Numbered from the stretch's first letter, positions 19,269-28,740 are shown. The stretch: DNA of 64,000 nucleotides from Streptomyces sp. NBC_01275 (GCF_026340655.1 NZ_JAPEOZ010000001.1:3224001-3288000); one strand, 5' to 3'. Notes: generated by a model from the letters alone, not told the origin. Made by a program: numbers and translations.

Positions 19269-20429
19269 ATGTCGGACGACGGCCGCGAGACCAACGGCTC
19301 CAAGAGCGACGGCTCCGCGAACAGCGGCTCCGAGAACGTGCCGAGCAGGCAGCGCAGGCGGTTCCCGGGGATCTCCTCGCGCGCCTACGAGCATCCGGCG
19401 GACCGCTCCGCCCTGGTGGCGCTGCGCAAGCTGAGCGGTTTCGACACGGTGTTCAAGGCGCTCAGCGGGCTGCTGCCCGAGCGGAGCCTGCGGCTGCTGT
19501 TCCTGTCCGACTCGGTGCGGGTCTCCGACCAGCAGTTCACGCACCTCAACGACATGCTGCGGGACGCCTGTTACATCCTGGACCTGGAGAAGGTCCCGCC
19601 GATGTACGTCAACCAGGACCCGCAGCCCAACGCGATGTGCATCGGCCTGGACGAGCCGATCATCGTGGTCACCACCGGGCTCGTCGAGCTGCTCGACGAG
19701 GAGGAGATGCGGGCGGTCATCGGCCACGAGGTGGGCCACGCCCTGTCCGGGCACTCCGTGTACCGCACGATCCTGCTGTTCCTGACCAACCTGGCCATCC
19801 GGGTCGCCTGGATCCCGCTGGGCAACCTCGCGATCATGGCGATCGTGACCGCGCTGCGCGAGTGGTTCCGCAAGTCGGAGCTGTCCGCCGACCGCGCGGG
19901 CCTCCTGGTCGGCCAGGACCTGAGGGCCTCGATGCGCGGCCTGATGAAGATCGCCGGCGGCAACCACCTGCACGAGATGAACGTGGACGCGTTCCTCCAG
20001 CAGGCCGAGGAGTACGAGGCGGGCGGCGACCTGCGCGACTCCGTGCTGAAGATCCTGAACGTGCTGCCCCGTACGCACCCCTTCACCACCGTGCGCGCGG
20101 CCGAGCTCAAGAAGTGGGCCGAGTCCCGCGACCACCAGCGGATCATGGACGGCCACTACCCGCGGCGCACCGAGGACAAGGACACCTCGGTCACGGACTC
20201 CTTCCGCGAGTCCGCCGCCCACTACGCGACCAGTGTGAAGAGCTCCAAGGACCCGCTGATGAAGCTGGTCAGCGACATAGCGGGCGGGGCGGGCGACCTG
20301 GGCGGCCGGGTCAGGCGCGGCTTCGGCGGCTCGGCGGGTCAGAGCACGCCCAAGGACCAGCAGCCGAGGAACGGCTCGGACGGGGCGGCGGACGGACCGA
20401 CGGACACGACTCCGCGCGACGACGCCTGA
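19269..20429 (+). CDS. M48-family membrane-associated zinc metalloprotease
   Basis: 386 residues from ATG 19269, which has GGGGGA 4-6 nt upstream; the ATG at 19257 would include that site. Zinc site HEVGH near residue 152 (RAVIGHEVGHALSGH), with the third ligand in the later helix (SELSADRAGLL). Two hydrophobic stretches follow the site (TILLFLTNLAIRVAWIPLGN, LAIMAIVTAL), typical of membrane M48 peptidases. The N-terminal 40 residues are Ser/Gly/Asn-rich and the C-terminal 50 polar and disordered. HtpX/Oma1-like enzymes remove damaged membrane proteins; the target here is unknown. Confidence 0.9.
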   Translation: MSDDGRETNGSKSDGSANSGSENVPSRQRRRFPGISSRAYEHPADRSALVALRKLSGFDTVFKALSGLLPERSLRLLFLSDSVRVSDQQFTHLNDMLRDACYILDLEKVPPMYVNQDPQPNAMCIGLDEPIIVVTTGLVELLDEEEMRAVIGHEVGHALSGHSVYRTILLFLTNLAIRVAWIPLGNLAIMAIVTALREWFRKSELSADRAGLLVGQDLRASMRGLMKIAGGNHLHEMNVDAFLQQAEEYEAGGDLRDSVLKILNVLPRTHPFTTVRAAELKKWAESRDHQRIMDGHYPRRTEDKDTSVTDSFRESAAHYATSVKSSKDPLMKLVSDIAGGAGDLGGRVRRGFGGSAGQSTPKDQQPRNGSDGAADGPTDTTPRDDA

Positions 20430-20447
20430 GCACCGGCCGGCCAAGCG

Positions 20448-20533
20448 CCCAGGCACCCAGGCACCCAGGCACTCAGGCCTCGGTCACCCAGGACCCGGCC
20501 GACCAGCCCCGGCGGACCAGGACCCGGCCGACC
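20448..20533. repeat. Short tandem and direct repeats after the M48 gene
   Basis: CCCAGGCA occurs three times in tandem (20448-20471) with a decayed fourth copy; the 17-mer CCAGGACCCGGCCGACC occurs at 20488 and 20517. All lie in the 133-bp gap between convergent genes. Confidence 0.65.
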
Positions 20534-20562
20534 CTGCTTCCGTCGGCCTCAGCCCCTCGACG

Positions 20563-21633
20563 TCAGACCTTCGGCTGCGCGCTCGTCGCCAGCGCCCCGC
20601 ACAGGGCCGCCGCGCTGCCCGTCGCGTAGGGGTCCGTGCCGGCCGGGCCGCCCATCTTGGCGGTCTCGCCGGCCAGCAGGGGGCGCAGATGGTTGGTGGA
20701 GTCCTCGGCGCAGGACAGCGGGCCGGCCTGGACGTAGGAGACGATCAGCTGCGCCTGGTGGGTGCGCAGGTCCTCGCGGTCGAAGCGGAAGTGCAGCTCG
20801 CGGCGGACGGTGAACAGCGAGGCCGGCGTCTTCGCGTCGGCGCCGGTCGGCCGCAGGGCGTATACGAAGGTGTGGTCCGTGGTGACCTCGAGGGTCGAGG
20901 AGTCGGTCTCGGCGGCCGTCAGCGTCCCCTGGACGCGGATCTTGACGTCGGCGAGCTCGGCCTGGGCGGGGTCGAAGCGGACCAGCCAGCCGGTCGGGGC
21001 GTGCCGTCCGTCGGCGGCCGGGTGGCTGAAGCTCTCGTCGAACTGGTCGAGCTGGTCGCCGTCGATCAGACCGCGCACGGGCCGTACCTGCTGCCCGGTG
21101 AGCACCTCCGGGTAGAGGGAGGAGCGCACCAGATAGTCCTTGGCCGTGGTCAGGGCGGTGACGACCTGGCTGTCGGAGAAGTGCGCGGTGCGCCGGGAAG
21201 CCGGCAGTGGGATGCCCTCGGCCCCGATCCGGAACTGTGCGGCGGGACTGTGCGCGTACAGGGACTCCGCGTCGACCGCGCCGGGCACCGCGCCCTGCGG
21301 GGAGAGCGGGATGACGGTCATCCGCAGGGGTTCCACGGGCCGGCGCATCGCCGAACTCTGGTAGGGGTGGCGTACGCCCATGAAGATCGCGGTGCCGAAG
21401 GCGACGGCGATCAGCAGGACCAGCAGCAGGGCCTGCCGGGACAGGCCGCGGCGCAGGGGCGGGCGGCGGCGCACGGCGGGCGTGTGGTCGGTCATGCGCT
21501 CCTGCGCGGAGTACTCCTGGATACGGGCAGCGCGGACGAACGATTCGTCGAAGACGACGGATCGGTACTCGTCCTCTCCACCACCGGGAGCGCCCTCGGG
21601 TGTCCCCTCCGGTGGGTCTCCAGGCCCGCCCAT
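20563..21633 (-). CDS. Bitopic membrane protein of unknown function with VVFDE motif
   Basis: 356 residues. A cytoplasmic N-terminus of about 65 residues contains EYRSVVFDESFVRAARIQEY, then a single helix (ALLLVLLIAVAFGTAIFMGV) and a large extracytoplasmic domain of about 265 residues without a signature I can name; two cysteines near the end could pair. The VVFDE segment also occurs in the next gene upstream on this strand (21735-22319), so the two share an ancestral N-terminal module. Both have CTACTCTG directly before the start codon (7-8 nt), suggesting leaderless transcripts from a TACTCT -10 element. In S. coelicolor this region contains genes tied to spore-wall formation; the link here is inference. 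Confidence 0.82.
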   Translation of the reverse strand: MGGPGDPPEGTPEGAPGGGEDEYRSVVFDESFVRAARIQEYSAQERMTDHTPAVRRRPPLRRGLSRQALLLVLLIAVAFGTAIFMGVRHPYQSSAMRRPVEPLRMTVIPLSPQGAVPGAVDAESLYAHSPAAQFRIGAEGIPLPASRRTAHFSDSQVVTALTTAKDYLVRSSLYPEVLTGQQVRPVRGLIDGDQLDQFDESFSHPAADGRHAPTGWLVRFDPAQAELADVKIRVQGTLTAAETDSSTLEVTTDHTFVYALRPTGADAKTPASLFTVRRELHFRFDREDLRTHQAQLIVSYVQAGPLSCAEDSTNHLRPLLAGETAKMGGPAGTDPYATGSAAALCGALATSAQPKV

Positions 21634-21734
21634 ACCTTCAGAGTAGGTCGCGGGGAGCCCGGGTAAACGCCTGGCCGCACGACAAGTTCTGACAGGTTCT
21701 CACCAAGGTGGACCCCCGGATGGCGCCCGGGGGC

Positions 21735-22319
21735 TCAGGGTGTGCGCGGGACCGCCGAGACGGGTGGCTTGGAGTGATCGGCCGACACGGACGGGGGCGG
21801 TGCGCTCCCCTGCTCCAGACCGGTCGTGGCGGGCGGCGGCACCTGGTCCCGGCTGCCCGAGGACGCGCCCCGGTAGACCGCGGCGAAGGCCAGCGCGACC
21901 ATGCCGACGCCCATGACCAGGGCCAGCATCCAGGCGACGGGACGATGCCAGCGGACCTGCTTGCCGTACGTCCCGGAGGCGTTGTAGCGGCGTTCCCAGG
22001 CCTCGAGGTCGTCGGCGTCGTCCAGGTCGTCGAGGTCCGGATCATGGCCGAAATCGCCGGGTCCGTCGGGACCGTACACGTCGTCGTAGCGGTCGCCGCG
22101 GGCGCGGGCTCGGCGGGCCTCCGCCTCGGAGGCCTCGGCTCTCGCCTGCGCGGCGGCCAGGAGGCGTTCGACGGCGGTCGGCTCGTGCACCACGGCCGCC
22201 TGCACGAAGGCCTCGTCGAAGACCACGGAGGCGAACTCTTCGTCCGACACCCCGCGGTCGTGATCGTCGTCGGGCTCCCAGCCGTCAGGGAACGGCAAAC
22301 CCCCCACGTCCTCCGGCAC
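21735..22319 (-). CDS. Bitopic membrane protein with VVFDE motif, paralogous N-terminus
   Basis: 194 residues from GTG 22319, chosen by alignment with the neighbouring paralogue: both starts follow CTACTCTG. A TTG nine codons upstream is also open. The cytoplasmic part has EEFASVVFDEAFVQAAVVHE and a long helical Ala/Glu/Arg region, then an acidic stretch (DDLDDADDLEAWERR), one membrane helix (VAWMLALVMGVGMVALAFAA) and a short Ser/Pro-rich external tail. No enzyme signature. Likely works with its neighbour as a membrane pair. Confidence 0.8.
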   Translation of the reverse strand: MPEDVGGLPFPDGWEPDDDHDRGVSDEEFASVVFDEAFVQAAVVHEPTAVERLLAAAQARAEASEAEARRARARGDRYDDVYGPDGPGDFGHDPDLDDLDDADDLEAWERRYNASGTYGKQVRWHRPVAWMLALVMGVGMVALAFAAVYRGASSGSRDQVPPPATTGLEQGSAPPPSVSADHSKPPVSAVPRTP

Positions 22320-22448
22320 AAATCCAGAGTAGACCTGGAGGGTCAATTTGGGCAGGCGGTAGGGAAATTCGTCCGCCGGATGAGACGCCTCTCACCGGCC
22401 GCCCGCACCGGCCGTCCGCACCGGCCGCCGTGACGCCGTACGTGCCCG

Positions 22449-23735
22449 TCAGCGCCGTACGTGCCCGTCGCCGGTGACGATGTACTTGGTGCTGGTCAGC
22501 TCCGGCAGGCCCATCGGGCCCCGGGCGTGCAGCTTCTGGGTGGAGATGCCGATCTCCGCGCCGAAGCCGAACTGGCCGCCGTCCGTGAAGCGGGTGGAGG
22601 CGTTCACGGCCACCGTGGTGGAGTCGACCAACTGGGTGAAGCGGCGGGCGGCCTGCTGGGAGGTGGTCACGATGGCCTCGGTGTGACCGGAGGTCCACAG
22701 CCGGATGTGCTCGACGGCCCGGTCCAGCGAGTCGACCACGGCGGCGGCGATGTCGTAGGAGAGGTACTCCGTCTCCCAGTCCTCGGGCGTGGCCTCGACG
22801 ACGGTCGCCTTGGAGTCCTTGGCGTACGCCAGGACCCTTTCGTCGGCGTGCACCGTGACCCCGGCGTCGGCGAGGGCGTCGAGGGCGCGGGGCAGGAACT
22901 CGGGGGCGATGTCCTGGTGGACCAGGAGGGTCTCGGCGGCGTTGCAGACGCTGACCCGGTGCGCCTTGGAGTTGATCAGGATGTCGATCGCCATGTCGAG
23001 GTCGGCGTGGGCGTCGACGTAGACGTGGCAGTTGCCGGTGCCGGTCTCGATGACCGGGACGGCGGACTCGGTGACGACGGTCTGGATGAGGGAGGCGCCG
23101 CCGCGCGGGATGAGGACGTCGACCAGACCGCGGGCGCGCATCAGCTCGCGCACGCTGTCGCGGCCCTCGCCGGGGACGAGCTGCACGGCGTCGGCGGGCA
23201 GCCCGGCGCCGCCGACGGCGTCGCGGATCACCCGGACGAGGGCGGTGTTCGACTCGTAGGCGGAGGACGAGCCGCGCAGCAGGACCGCGTTGCCGGACTT
23301 CAGGCAGAGGGCGGCGGCGTCCACGGTGACGTTCGGACGGGCCTCGTAGATGATGCCGACGACGCCGAGCGGGACGCGGACCTGTCGCAGGTCGATGCCG
23401 TTGGGGAGGGTGGAGCCGCGGACGACCTCGCCGACCGGGTCGGGCAGCGCGACGACGTCCCGGACGTCCGAGGCGATGGCCCGCACCCGCTCCGGGGTGA
23501 GGGTCAGCCGGTCGACGATCGCCTCGCTGGTGCCGGCCTCGCGGGCCTTGGCGATGTCCTTGGCGTTGGCCTCGACGATCTCACTCGTGCGGACCTCCAG
23601 CGCGTCCGCGATCGCGAGCAGCGCGTCGTCCTTGACCGACCGCGGCAGCGGCGCGAGGTCGGCGGCGGCCGCCTTGGCGCGGTAGGCGACCCGGGTGACC
23701 GGGGACATGGAGTCGTACGGCGAAAGCGTGGTCAT
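22449..23735 (-). CDS. proA: Gamma-glutamyl phosphate reductase
   Basis: 428 residues from ATG 23735 ([12 protein letters not shown]). Second step of proline synthesis: NADPH-dependent reduction of glutamyl-5-phosphate to the semialdehyde. Family signatures: [33 protein letters not shown], and the catalytic Cys in [17 protein letters not shown], with [20 protein letters not shown] at the C-terminus. In-frame codons upstream to 23909 run through a 13-bp tandem repeat and are not coding in my view. proB lies upstream on the same strand, separated by an unknown gene. Confidence 0.96.
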   Translation of the reverse strand: MTTLSPYDSMSPVTRVAYRAKAAAADLAPLPRSVKDDALLAIADALEVRTSEIVEANAKDIAKAREAGTSEAIVDRLTLTPERVRAIASDVRDVVALPDPVGEVVRGSTLPNGIDLRQVRVPLGVVGIIYEARPNVTVDAAALCLKSGNAVLLRGSSSAYESNTALVRVIRDAVGGAGLPADAVQLVPGEGRDSVRELMRARGLVDVLIPRGGASLIQTVVTESAVPVIETGTGNCHVYVDAHADLDMAIDILINSKAHRVSVCNAAETLLVHQDIAPEFLPRALDALADAGVTVHADERVLAYAKDSKATVVEATPEDWETEYLSYDIAAAVVDSLDRAVEHIRLWTSGHTEAIVTTSQQAARRFTQLVDSTTVAVNASTRFTDGGQFGFGAEIGISTQKLHARGPMGLPELTSTKYIVTGDGHVRR

Positions 23736-23825
23736 ACCGGAAGGGTAGTGCGCCGCGCGAACCCGTCCAGCTTTCATCCCATCCCCCGAGACACACGCCC
23801 GAGACGCACCCGAGACCCGCCATCC

Positions 23826-23890
23826 GGGCCCGTCCTCGGGGCCCGTCCTCGGGGCCCGTCCTCGGGGCCCGTCCTCGGGGCCCGTCCTCG
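23826..23890. repeat. Five perfect copies of a 13-bp repeat ending in a palindrome
   Basis: GGGCCCGTCCTCG is repeated five times without error. The last copy runs into AGGACGG, giving the perfect palindrome CCGTCCTCGAGGACGG (23882-23897). It lies between the 3' end of the unknown gene at 23917 and the proA start. The palindrome may end the upstream transcript; the array is likely length-variable. Confidence 0.85.
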
Positions 23891-23916
23891 AGGACGGCCG
23901 TCGGGACACGCCGGGG

Positions 23917-24474
23917 TCAGTAGGGATGCACGCCGACCGGGGTCGCCGGGGCGGGGCCGTAGCCCTCGGCGATGCGCTGGTGGTAGGTCTGGCGGTCGAT
24001 GACCTCCAGGCCGACGATCTCCCAGGGCGGCAGCCCGGCCGTCTGGCGGTGCTCGCCCCACAGGCGCAGGGCGACGGCGGCCGCGTCGTGCAGGTCGCGG
24101 GCCTCCTCCCAGTACCGGATCTCGGCGTGGTCGCCCGCGTATCTGCTGGTCAGGAGGAAGGGATGGTCGTGGGCGAGCTGTTCGAGGGCGCGCCGGACCT
24201 CCTTCAGCGGGGCCTCCTCGCCGGAGACGCTCAGGGTGACGTGCCACAGCCGGGGCAGGTCCACGGGCAGCCCGCCCTCCGCCTCGAGGCCCTCCTCGGC
24301 CAGGTAGCGCTCGCCGGCCGCCACGCTGGTCAGCGCGCGCTCCTCGCCGGGGCTGCGCGAGGGCGCCGGGCCGGCCGTGCGCGACGACGCCGAGCCCGCC
24401 GTACGCGAGGAGGTCGCGGGGGCCGTGCCGGTACTTCCACGAGCCGCTGCCACCCCAGGGCGCACTCGTCTCAC
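23917..24474 (-). CDS. Conserved protein of unknown function between proB and proA
   Basis: 185 residues from GTG 24474, which is preceded by AAAGGAGG at ideal spacing; in-frame codons further upstream lack such a site. The first 45 residues are Ser/Ala/Arg-rich and probably disordered. The folded part ([20 protein letters not shown] ... [20 protein letters not shown]) looks like a small alpha-beta domain, possibly ferredoxin-like, ending [21 protein letters not shown] do not recognise a named family. Position between proB and proA is conserved in Streptomyces, but nothing shows a role in proline synthesis. Confidence 0.75.
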   Translation of the reverse strand: MRRVRPGVAAARGSTGTAPATSSRTAGSASSRTAGPAPSRSPGEERALTSVAAGERYLAEEGLEAEGGLPVDLPRLWHVTLSVSGEEAPLKEVRRALEQLAHDHPFLLTSRYAGDHAEIRYWEEARDLHDAAAVALRLWGEHRQTAGLPPWEIVGLEVIDRQTYHQRIAEGYGPAPATPVGVHPY

Positions 24475-24648
24475 GACGGCCTCCTTTACGCAGCGCTCGT
24501 GCGGAACGTGTCCCGCGTTCGTGCCCCCGGGACAGCGGTCCGTGTCCCCGGGACATTCGTGTCCCTGTGACAAAGTTGAGCAGGCCGCACGGCTCCGTGG
24601 GGCGGTTTCACGGAACGTCCCCCACCGGTACGGGCCGTTCGAGCGGGT

Positions 24649-25776
24649 TTACGGGTGCAGGATCACCAGGTCGTCGCGGTGGACGACCTCCCGCTCGTAC
24701 TCGGCGCCCAGTTCCCGCGCCAGTTCCCGGGTGGAGCGCCCGATCAGCTGGGGGATCTCCTTGGCGTCGAAGTTGACGAGACCGCGGGCCACCGCGTGCC
24801 CCCGGGCGTCGCGCAGTTCGACGGGGTCGCCCGCGCTGAACTCGCCCTCGACGGCGGCGATCCCGGCCGGCAGCAGCGAGGTACGCCGCTCGACGACCGC
24901 GCGCACCGCGCCGTCGTCCAGGGTCAGCGCCCCCTGCGGGGTGGACGCGTGCTGGAGCCACAGCAGCCGGTCGGCGGAGCGTTTGCCGGTGGGGTGGAAG
25001 TAGGTGCCGGTGTCGCCGCCGGTGAAGGCGTCGGCGGCGTGCACGGCGCTGGTGAGGACCACGGGGATGCCGGCGGCGGCGGCGATCCGGGCGGCCTCGA
25101 CCTTGGTGACCATGCCGCCGGTGCCGACGCCCGCCTTGCCGGCGCTGCCGATCTCGACGTGGGCCAGATCGCCCGGCCCGCGCACCTCGGCGATCCGCGA
25201 GGTGCCCGGTTTGCTGGGGTCGCCGTCGTAGACGCCGTCGACGTCGGAGAGCAGGACCAGCAGGTCGGCGTGGACGAGGTGGGCGACGAGGGCGGCGAGG
25301 CGGTCGTTGTCGCCGAAGCGGATCTCGTCGGTGGCGACGGTGTCGTTCTCGTTGACGATCGGGAACGCGCCCATCGCCAGCAGCTTGTCGAGGGTGCGGG
25401 AGGCGTTGCGGTGGTGGGCGCGGCGGCTCATGTCGTCGCTGGTCAGCAGCACTTGGCCGACGCGGACGCCGTAACGGGCGAAGGAGGCGGTGTAGCGGGC
25501 CACGAGCAGGCCCTGGCCGACGCTCGCGGCGGCCTGCTGGCGGGCGAGGTCCTTGGGGCGGCGGCGCAGGCCCAGCGGGGCGAGGCCGGCGGCGATGGCG
25601 CCGGAGGAGACGAGGACGACCTCCTTCTCTCCCCCGCTGCGGCTCTTGGCGAGGACGTCGACGAGCGCGTCGACCCGGTCGGCGTCCAGGCCGCCCGCGG
25701 CGGTGGTCAGCGACGAGGAGCCCACCTTGACGACGATCCTGCGGGCCTCGCCCACAGCCTGCCTTGCCCCTGCCAC
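24649..25776 (-). CDS. proB: Glutamate 5-kinase
   Basis: 375 residues from GTG 25776 (VAGARQAVGEARRIVVKVGS), with AAGGGGA upstream. First step of proline synthesis: ATP-dependent phosphorylation of glutamate. An amino-acid kinase domain fills residues 1-260 (KVGSSSLTT, VLVSSGAIAAGLAPLG, FPIVNENDTVATDEI, KAGVGTGGMVTKVEAA) and a PUA domain the last 90 (AGDPVELRDARGHAVARGLV). The sequence is ordinary. In many actinobacteria proB follows obgE; here a wall-polymer block separates them. Confidence 0.96.
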   Translation of the reverse strand: MAGARQAVGEARRIVVKVGSSSLTTAAGGLDADRVDALVDVLAKSRSGGEKEVVLVSSGAIAAGLAPLGLRRRPKDLARQQAAASVGQGLLVARYTASFARYGVRVGQVLLTSDDMSRRAHHRNASRTLDKLLAMGAFPIVNENDTVATDEIRFGDNDRLAALVAHLVHADLLVLLSDVDGVYDGDPSKPGTSRIAEVRGPGDLAHVEIGSAGKAGVGTGGMVTKVEAARIAAAAGIPVVLTSAVHAADAFTGGDTGTYFHPTGKRSADRLLWLQHASTPQGALTLDDGAVRAVVERRTSLLPAGIAAVEGEFSAGDPVELRDARGHAVARGLVNFDAKEIPQLIGRSTRELARELGAEYEREVVHRDDLVILHP

Positions 25777-25869
25777 CTTGTTCTTCGTCCCCTTGACTAG
25801 GTCCCCGACAGCTCCCCGACTGCCCCGCAATCTACGCGAACGGGGGCGGACGCCGCGCGCGAGTTCCAG

Positions 25870-25905
25870 TCCCCGGACAGCTCCCCGGACAGCTCCCCGG
25901 ACAGC
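25870..25905. repeat. Three perfect copies of a 12-bp repeat upstream of proB
   Basis: TCCCCGGACAGC occurs three times in tandem, with decayed relatives from 25802. It lies in the divergent gap between proB and the pyruvyl transferase gene. Confidence 0.75.
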
Positions 25906-25909
25906 ACAG

Positions 25910-26033
25910 AGAGTGCATATCCGTAGCCGTTTGCTCACACTTTGCATACGGCAAAAAGGATGTATAGGTTCCACAGGAAAATTGAAGAGAACCCAAATTT
26001 ATTTTGAAGTTTGCGTCACCTACAGTTCGCCGT
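25910..26033 (+). promoter_or_regulatory. AT-rich promoter region of the pyruvyl transferase gene
   Basis: About 110 bp with far higher A/T content than the surroundings (runs such as CAAAAAGGATGTATAG and AAATTTATTTTGAAG). TACAGT lies 8 nt before the GTG start and no Shine-Dalgarno site is present, which fits a -10 element and a leaderless transcript. Confidence 0.5.
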
Positions 26034-27434
26034 GTGAAGCGCATACTCCTCAGATCGGGGAAGAGCCCCTTCGACGTGGTCCCCGTCGAGGAAGCCCTCC
26101 ACCGCGACGTGATCGCCACCAACGCCGGCAACCTGATCTTCAGCGATGCCGCCCACAAGATCCTCACCACGCCGGACGCCGAGGTCGTCTCGAACGGCAT
26201 GCGGACCGAGGTGGGCGCGGCGGCCCGCATCAACGAGGAGTACGACGCCTTCGTCGTGCCGCTCGCCAACGCCTTCCGGCCGTCCTTCGAGAGCTCCCTG
26301 GAGCGGCTGACCCGGCTCATATCGAAGCTGAAGATCCCCGTCGTGGTGCTCGGCGTCGGCGCGCAGGCCGGCCTGGACAACGACGCGGCGCGGCTGAAGG
26401 CCATGGAGCCGACCGTGAAGGGGTTCGTCTCGGCGGTGCTGGACCACAGCGCCACCATCGGCGTCCGCGGCGAGTTCACCGAGAAGTACCTCACCGACAT
26501 GGGCTTCAAGGACGTCGAGGTCATCGGCTGCCCGTCGCTCTTCATGTACGGCGACAAGCTCACGGTCGAGAAGCGGACGCCGGCACTGACGCCCGAGTCC
26601 CGGATCGCGATCAACGGCTCGCACAGCGCGGTGCGCTACGGCGGCCTGCACCCGATCATCACGAACACCCACGCGCGCTACCCGAACCTGAGCTTCATCG
26701 GCCAGAACCTCACCGACGCGCGCCAGCTGCACTGGCGGGACGTCGACTCCACGGCCGGCCGGATCACCCAGATGCCGACCCACCCCGACCACCCGATGTA
26801 CCGCGAGGGCAAGGCGCGGGTGTACGTCGACCCGGTCACCTGGATCGACGACCTCAAGGAGTACGACTTCTCCTTCGGCTCGCGCATCCACGGCAACATC
26901 GCGGCGCTGCTGGCGGGCACGCCCGTGACCGTGCTGTGCGGCGACTCGCGCACGCTCGAGCTGTGCCGCTACTTCGAGATCCCGCACCGGCAGCTGGATC
27001 AGACGCCCGCGGACGTCGACCCGGCGAAGCTGTACGAGGAGGCCGACTTCGGCCCGCTCACCGCCAACCACCGGGAGCGGTTCGAGCGGTTCACCGCGTT
27101 CCTCGGCAAGAACGGGCTGGACGACACCTTCACGCACGGCGACGGCGGCGAGGCCTTCGAGAAGAAGCTGCGGGCGCTGAAGTTCCCGGCGGGCGTGCGC
27201 CCCTGGAACGACGCCGACCTCGCCTCGCTGACCAGCCGGTTCGGCTGGCTCCAGCAGCGCATCAGCGAACTGGACACGCACAACGCCCAGTTGAAGCGGG
27301 AGTTGGCGAAATCCCGGGCCGGCGCCAAGGCGGCCGCCAAGGCCTCCGCGGTCATCCCGGCGCCCTCGATCTACCGCCGGGCCAGGCGCGCGGTGGGCGG
27401 CCCGCTGCGGCGGGCGCTGAAGCCGTCGAAGTAA
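26034..27434 (+). CDS. Polysaccharide pyruvyl transferase family protein
   Basis: 466 residues from GTG 26034 (VKRILLRSGKSPFDVVP). The domain spans residues 10-350: a Rossmann-like N-half (IPVVVLGVGAQAGLDNDAAR), GVRGEFTEKYL and IGCPSLFMYG in the middle, and FSFGSRIHGNIAALLAGTPV in the C-half, the signature of CsaB-type enzymes that add a pyruvate ketal to wall sugars. A helical C-tail follows (QRISELDTHNAQLKRELAKS), then a basic end. First gene of the wall-polymer block, on the strand opposite to the rest. Acceptor sugar unknown. Confidence 0.88.
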   Translation: MKRILLRSGKSPFDVVPVEEALHRDVIATNAGNLIFSDAAHKILTTPDAEVVSNGMRTEVGAAARINEEYDAFVVPLANAFRPSFESSLERLTRLISKLKIPVVVLGVGAQAGLDNDAARLKAMEPTVKGFVSAVLDHSATIGVRGEFTEKYLTDMGFKDVEVIGCPSLFMYGDKLTVEKRTPALTPESRIAINGSHSAVRYGGLHPIITNTHARYPNLSFIGQNLTDARQLHWRDVDSTAGRITQMPTHPDHPMYREGKARVYVDPVTWIDDLKEYDFSFGSRIHGNIAALLAGTPVTVLCGDSRTLELCRYFEIPHRQLDQTPADVDPAKLYEEADFGPLTANHRERFERFTAFLGKNGLDDTFTHGDGGEAFEKKLRALKFPAGVRPWNDADLASLTSRFGWLQQRISELDTHNAQLKRELAKSRAGAKAAAKASAVIPAPSIYRRARRAVGGPLRRALKPSK

Positions 27435-27460
27435 CGCCGCCGCCGACGTCGTACACAAAG

Positions 27461-27486
27461 GGCCCGGTCCCTCGTGGGACCGGGCC
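27461..27486. terminator. Bidirectional terminator between convergent genes
   Basis: Perfect 11-bp stem GGCCCGGTCCC / GGGACCGGGCC with a TCGT loop; TTCT follows on plus, and CTTT on minus. Ends both the pyruvyl transferase and glycosyltransferase transcripts. Confidence 0.85.
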
Positions 27487-27507
27487 TTCTCGTTCTCAGA
27501 CCGCCGA

Positions 27508-28740
27508 TCAGGCCGCCGCCGTGCCGCCCGGTCTCGGGGTCAGGCGCTTCTTCAGGCGGCGGAGCCTGCGTCGGACCTTGCGGGTCGCCTGGCGCAGGAA
27601 GGTCTCGGCCGGGTCCTGGCGCCAGCCCGGGTAGGCCTTGGCCTCGCGGGGTTCGGCGAGGTAGACGCGGTCGGGGACGCCGGCCTTGCGGGAGCGGTAG
27701 TGCGGGTAGGCGAGGTAGAGCTGGGTGCCGCCCTTCTTCAGGACCGGCTTGGGCTCGCTCTTCGCCTTGATGAACTCGACGACGTCCTTGAGGAGGTCGG
27801 GGCGCTGCACGGCCACCAGATACAGCCGCAGCCGCTCGTGGACCTTGAGGCGCTGCGCCACTCCCTCGTTCCAGTGGGCGTCCATGAGGGGCTTGGCCAG
27901 CTCGAACTTGGTGCGCCGCTCGTCCTCCGTGTTGCGCAGGAAGACGGGCCCGAACTGCGGCAGCAGGGTGACGAGGAACGGGCGGACCATGAGCACATCA
28001 CGCTTGGGGCCGGGCGGGACCATGCGCTCCAGCAGGCCCATCAGGGCGCGCGCGGAGTCGAAGCGCAGGGTGTAACTGCCGCTCTTCGTCACATGCTTGC
28101 CGTCGTCGCGGCCCACCAGGTAGTAGCAGGTGTAGTCGGCGACCACGGAGACGCCGTCGGCCCGCAGATAGGCCTCCATGGTGAACAGCGCGTCCTCGCC
28201 GGTCCACAGCGACTCGTCGAAACGCATGCCGTGGCGCTCCAGGAACTCCCGGCGGAACAGTTTCTGCGCGCTCAGCGTGAACTTGATGTTGGAGGAGTAG
28301 ACGTCCGTACGGTCGACGGTCTTGCGCCACATCGACTTCGGCGCGCTGCGGTTGACGCCCTCGACCTTGCCGAGGACCACGTCCGTGCCGTTGCGGTCGG
28401 CGATGGCGACCATGCGCTCCAGGGCCTCCGCGCCCAGCCGGTCGTCGGCGTCGAGGAAGAAGACGTAGCGCCCGGCGGCCTTGCCGAGGCCCACGTTGCG
28501 TGGGCCGCTGGGGCCGCCGGAGTTCTTCTGGCGGATCACCGTCACCGCCATGGGCGCGCGGGCGGCGAACTCCTCGAGACAGTCCCCCGAGCCGTCCTGG
28601 GAGCCGTCGTCGACGGCGATGACCTCGATGCGGGTCGGGTCGAGTGTCTGCGCCTCGACGGATGCCAGGCACTCGACCAGGTACGGCATCGCTTCATACG
28701 CCCCGATGACGACGGTGACGTCAGGCTGCGTAAGAGTCAC
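27508..28740 (-). CDS. Family 2 glycosyltransferase resembling TarS/TarP
   Basis: 410 residues. GT-A domain: VTVVIGAYEAMPYLVECLAS, EVIAVDDGSQDGS, and the metal-binding FFLDADDRLG. Beyond the general GT2 fold, SGGPSGPRNVGLGKAAGRYV, GKVEGVNRSAPKSM and the WTGEDALFTMEAYLRAD segment resemble, from memory, the poly(ribitol phosphate) GlcNAc transferases TarS/TarP of Staphylococcus. The C-terminal 110 residues are helical and basic. A paralogue with the same features lies at 58061-59710. Predicted to add a sugar to the ribitol-phosphate backbone; the sugar is not known. Confidence 0.87.
   Translation of the reverse strand: MTLTQPDVTVVIGAYEAMPYLVECLASVEAQTLDPTRIEVIAVDDGSQDGSGDCLEEFAARAPMAVTVIRQKNSGGPSGPRNVGLGKAAGRYVFFLDADDRLGAEALERMVAIADRNGTDVVLGKVEGVNRSAPKSMWRKTVDRTDVYSSNIKFTLSAQKLFRREFLERHGMRFDESLWTGEDALFTMEAYLRADGVSVVADYTCYYLVGRDDGKHVTKSGSYTLRFDSARALMGLLERMVPPGPKRDVLMVRPFLVTLLPQFGPVFLRNTEDERRTKFELAKPLMDAHWNEGVAQRLKVHERLRLYLVAVQRPDLLKDVVEFIKAKSEPKPVLKKGGTQLYLAYPHYRSRKAGVPDRVYLAEPREAKAYPGWRQDPAETFLRQATRKVRRRLRRLKKRLTPRPGGTAAA

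Noticed and set aside
22449..23909. Longer proA start at 23909
   Set aside because: The extension translates the 13-bp tandem repeat and has no ProA similarity; ATG 23735 gives the family length.
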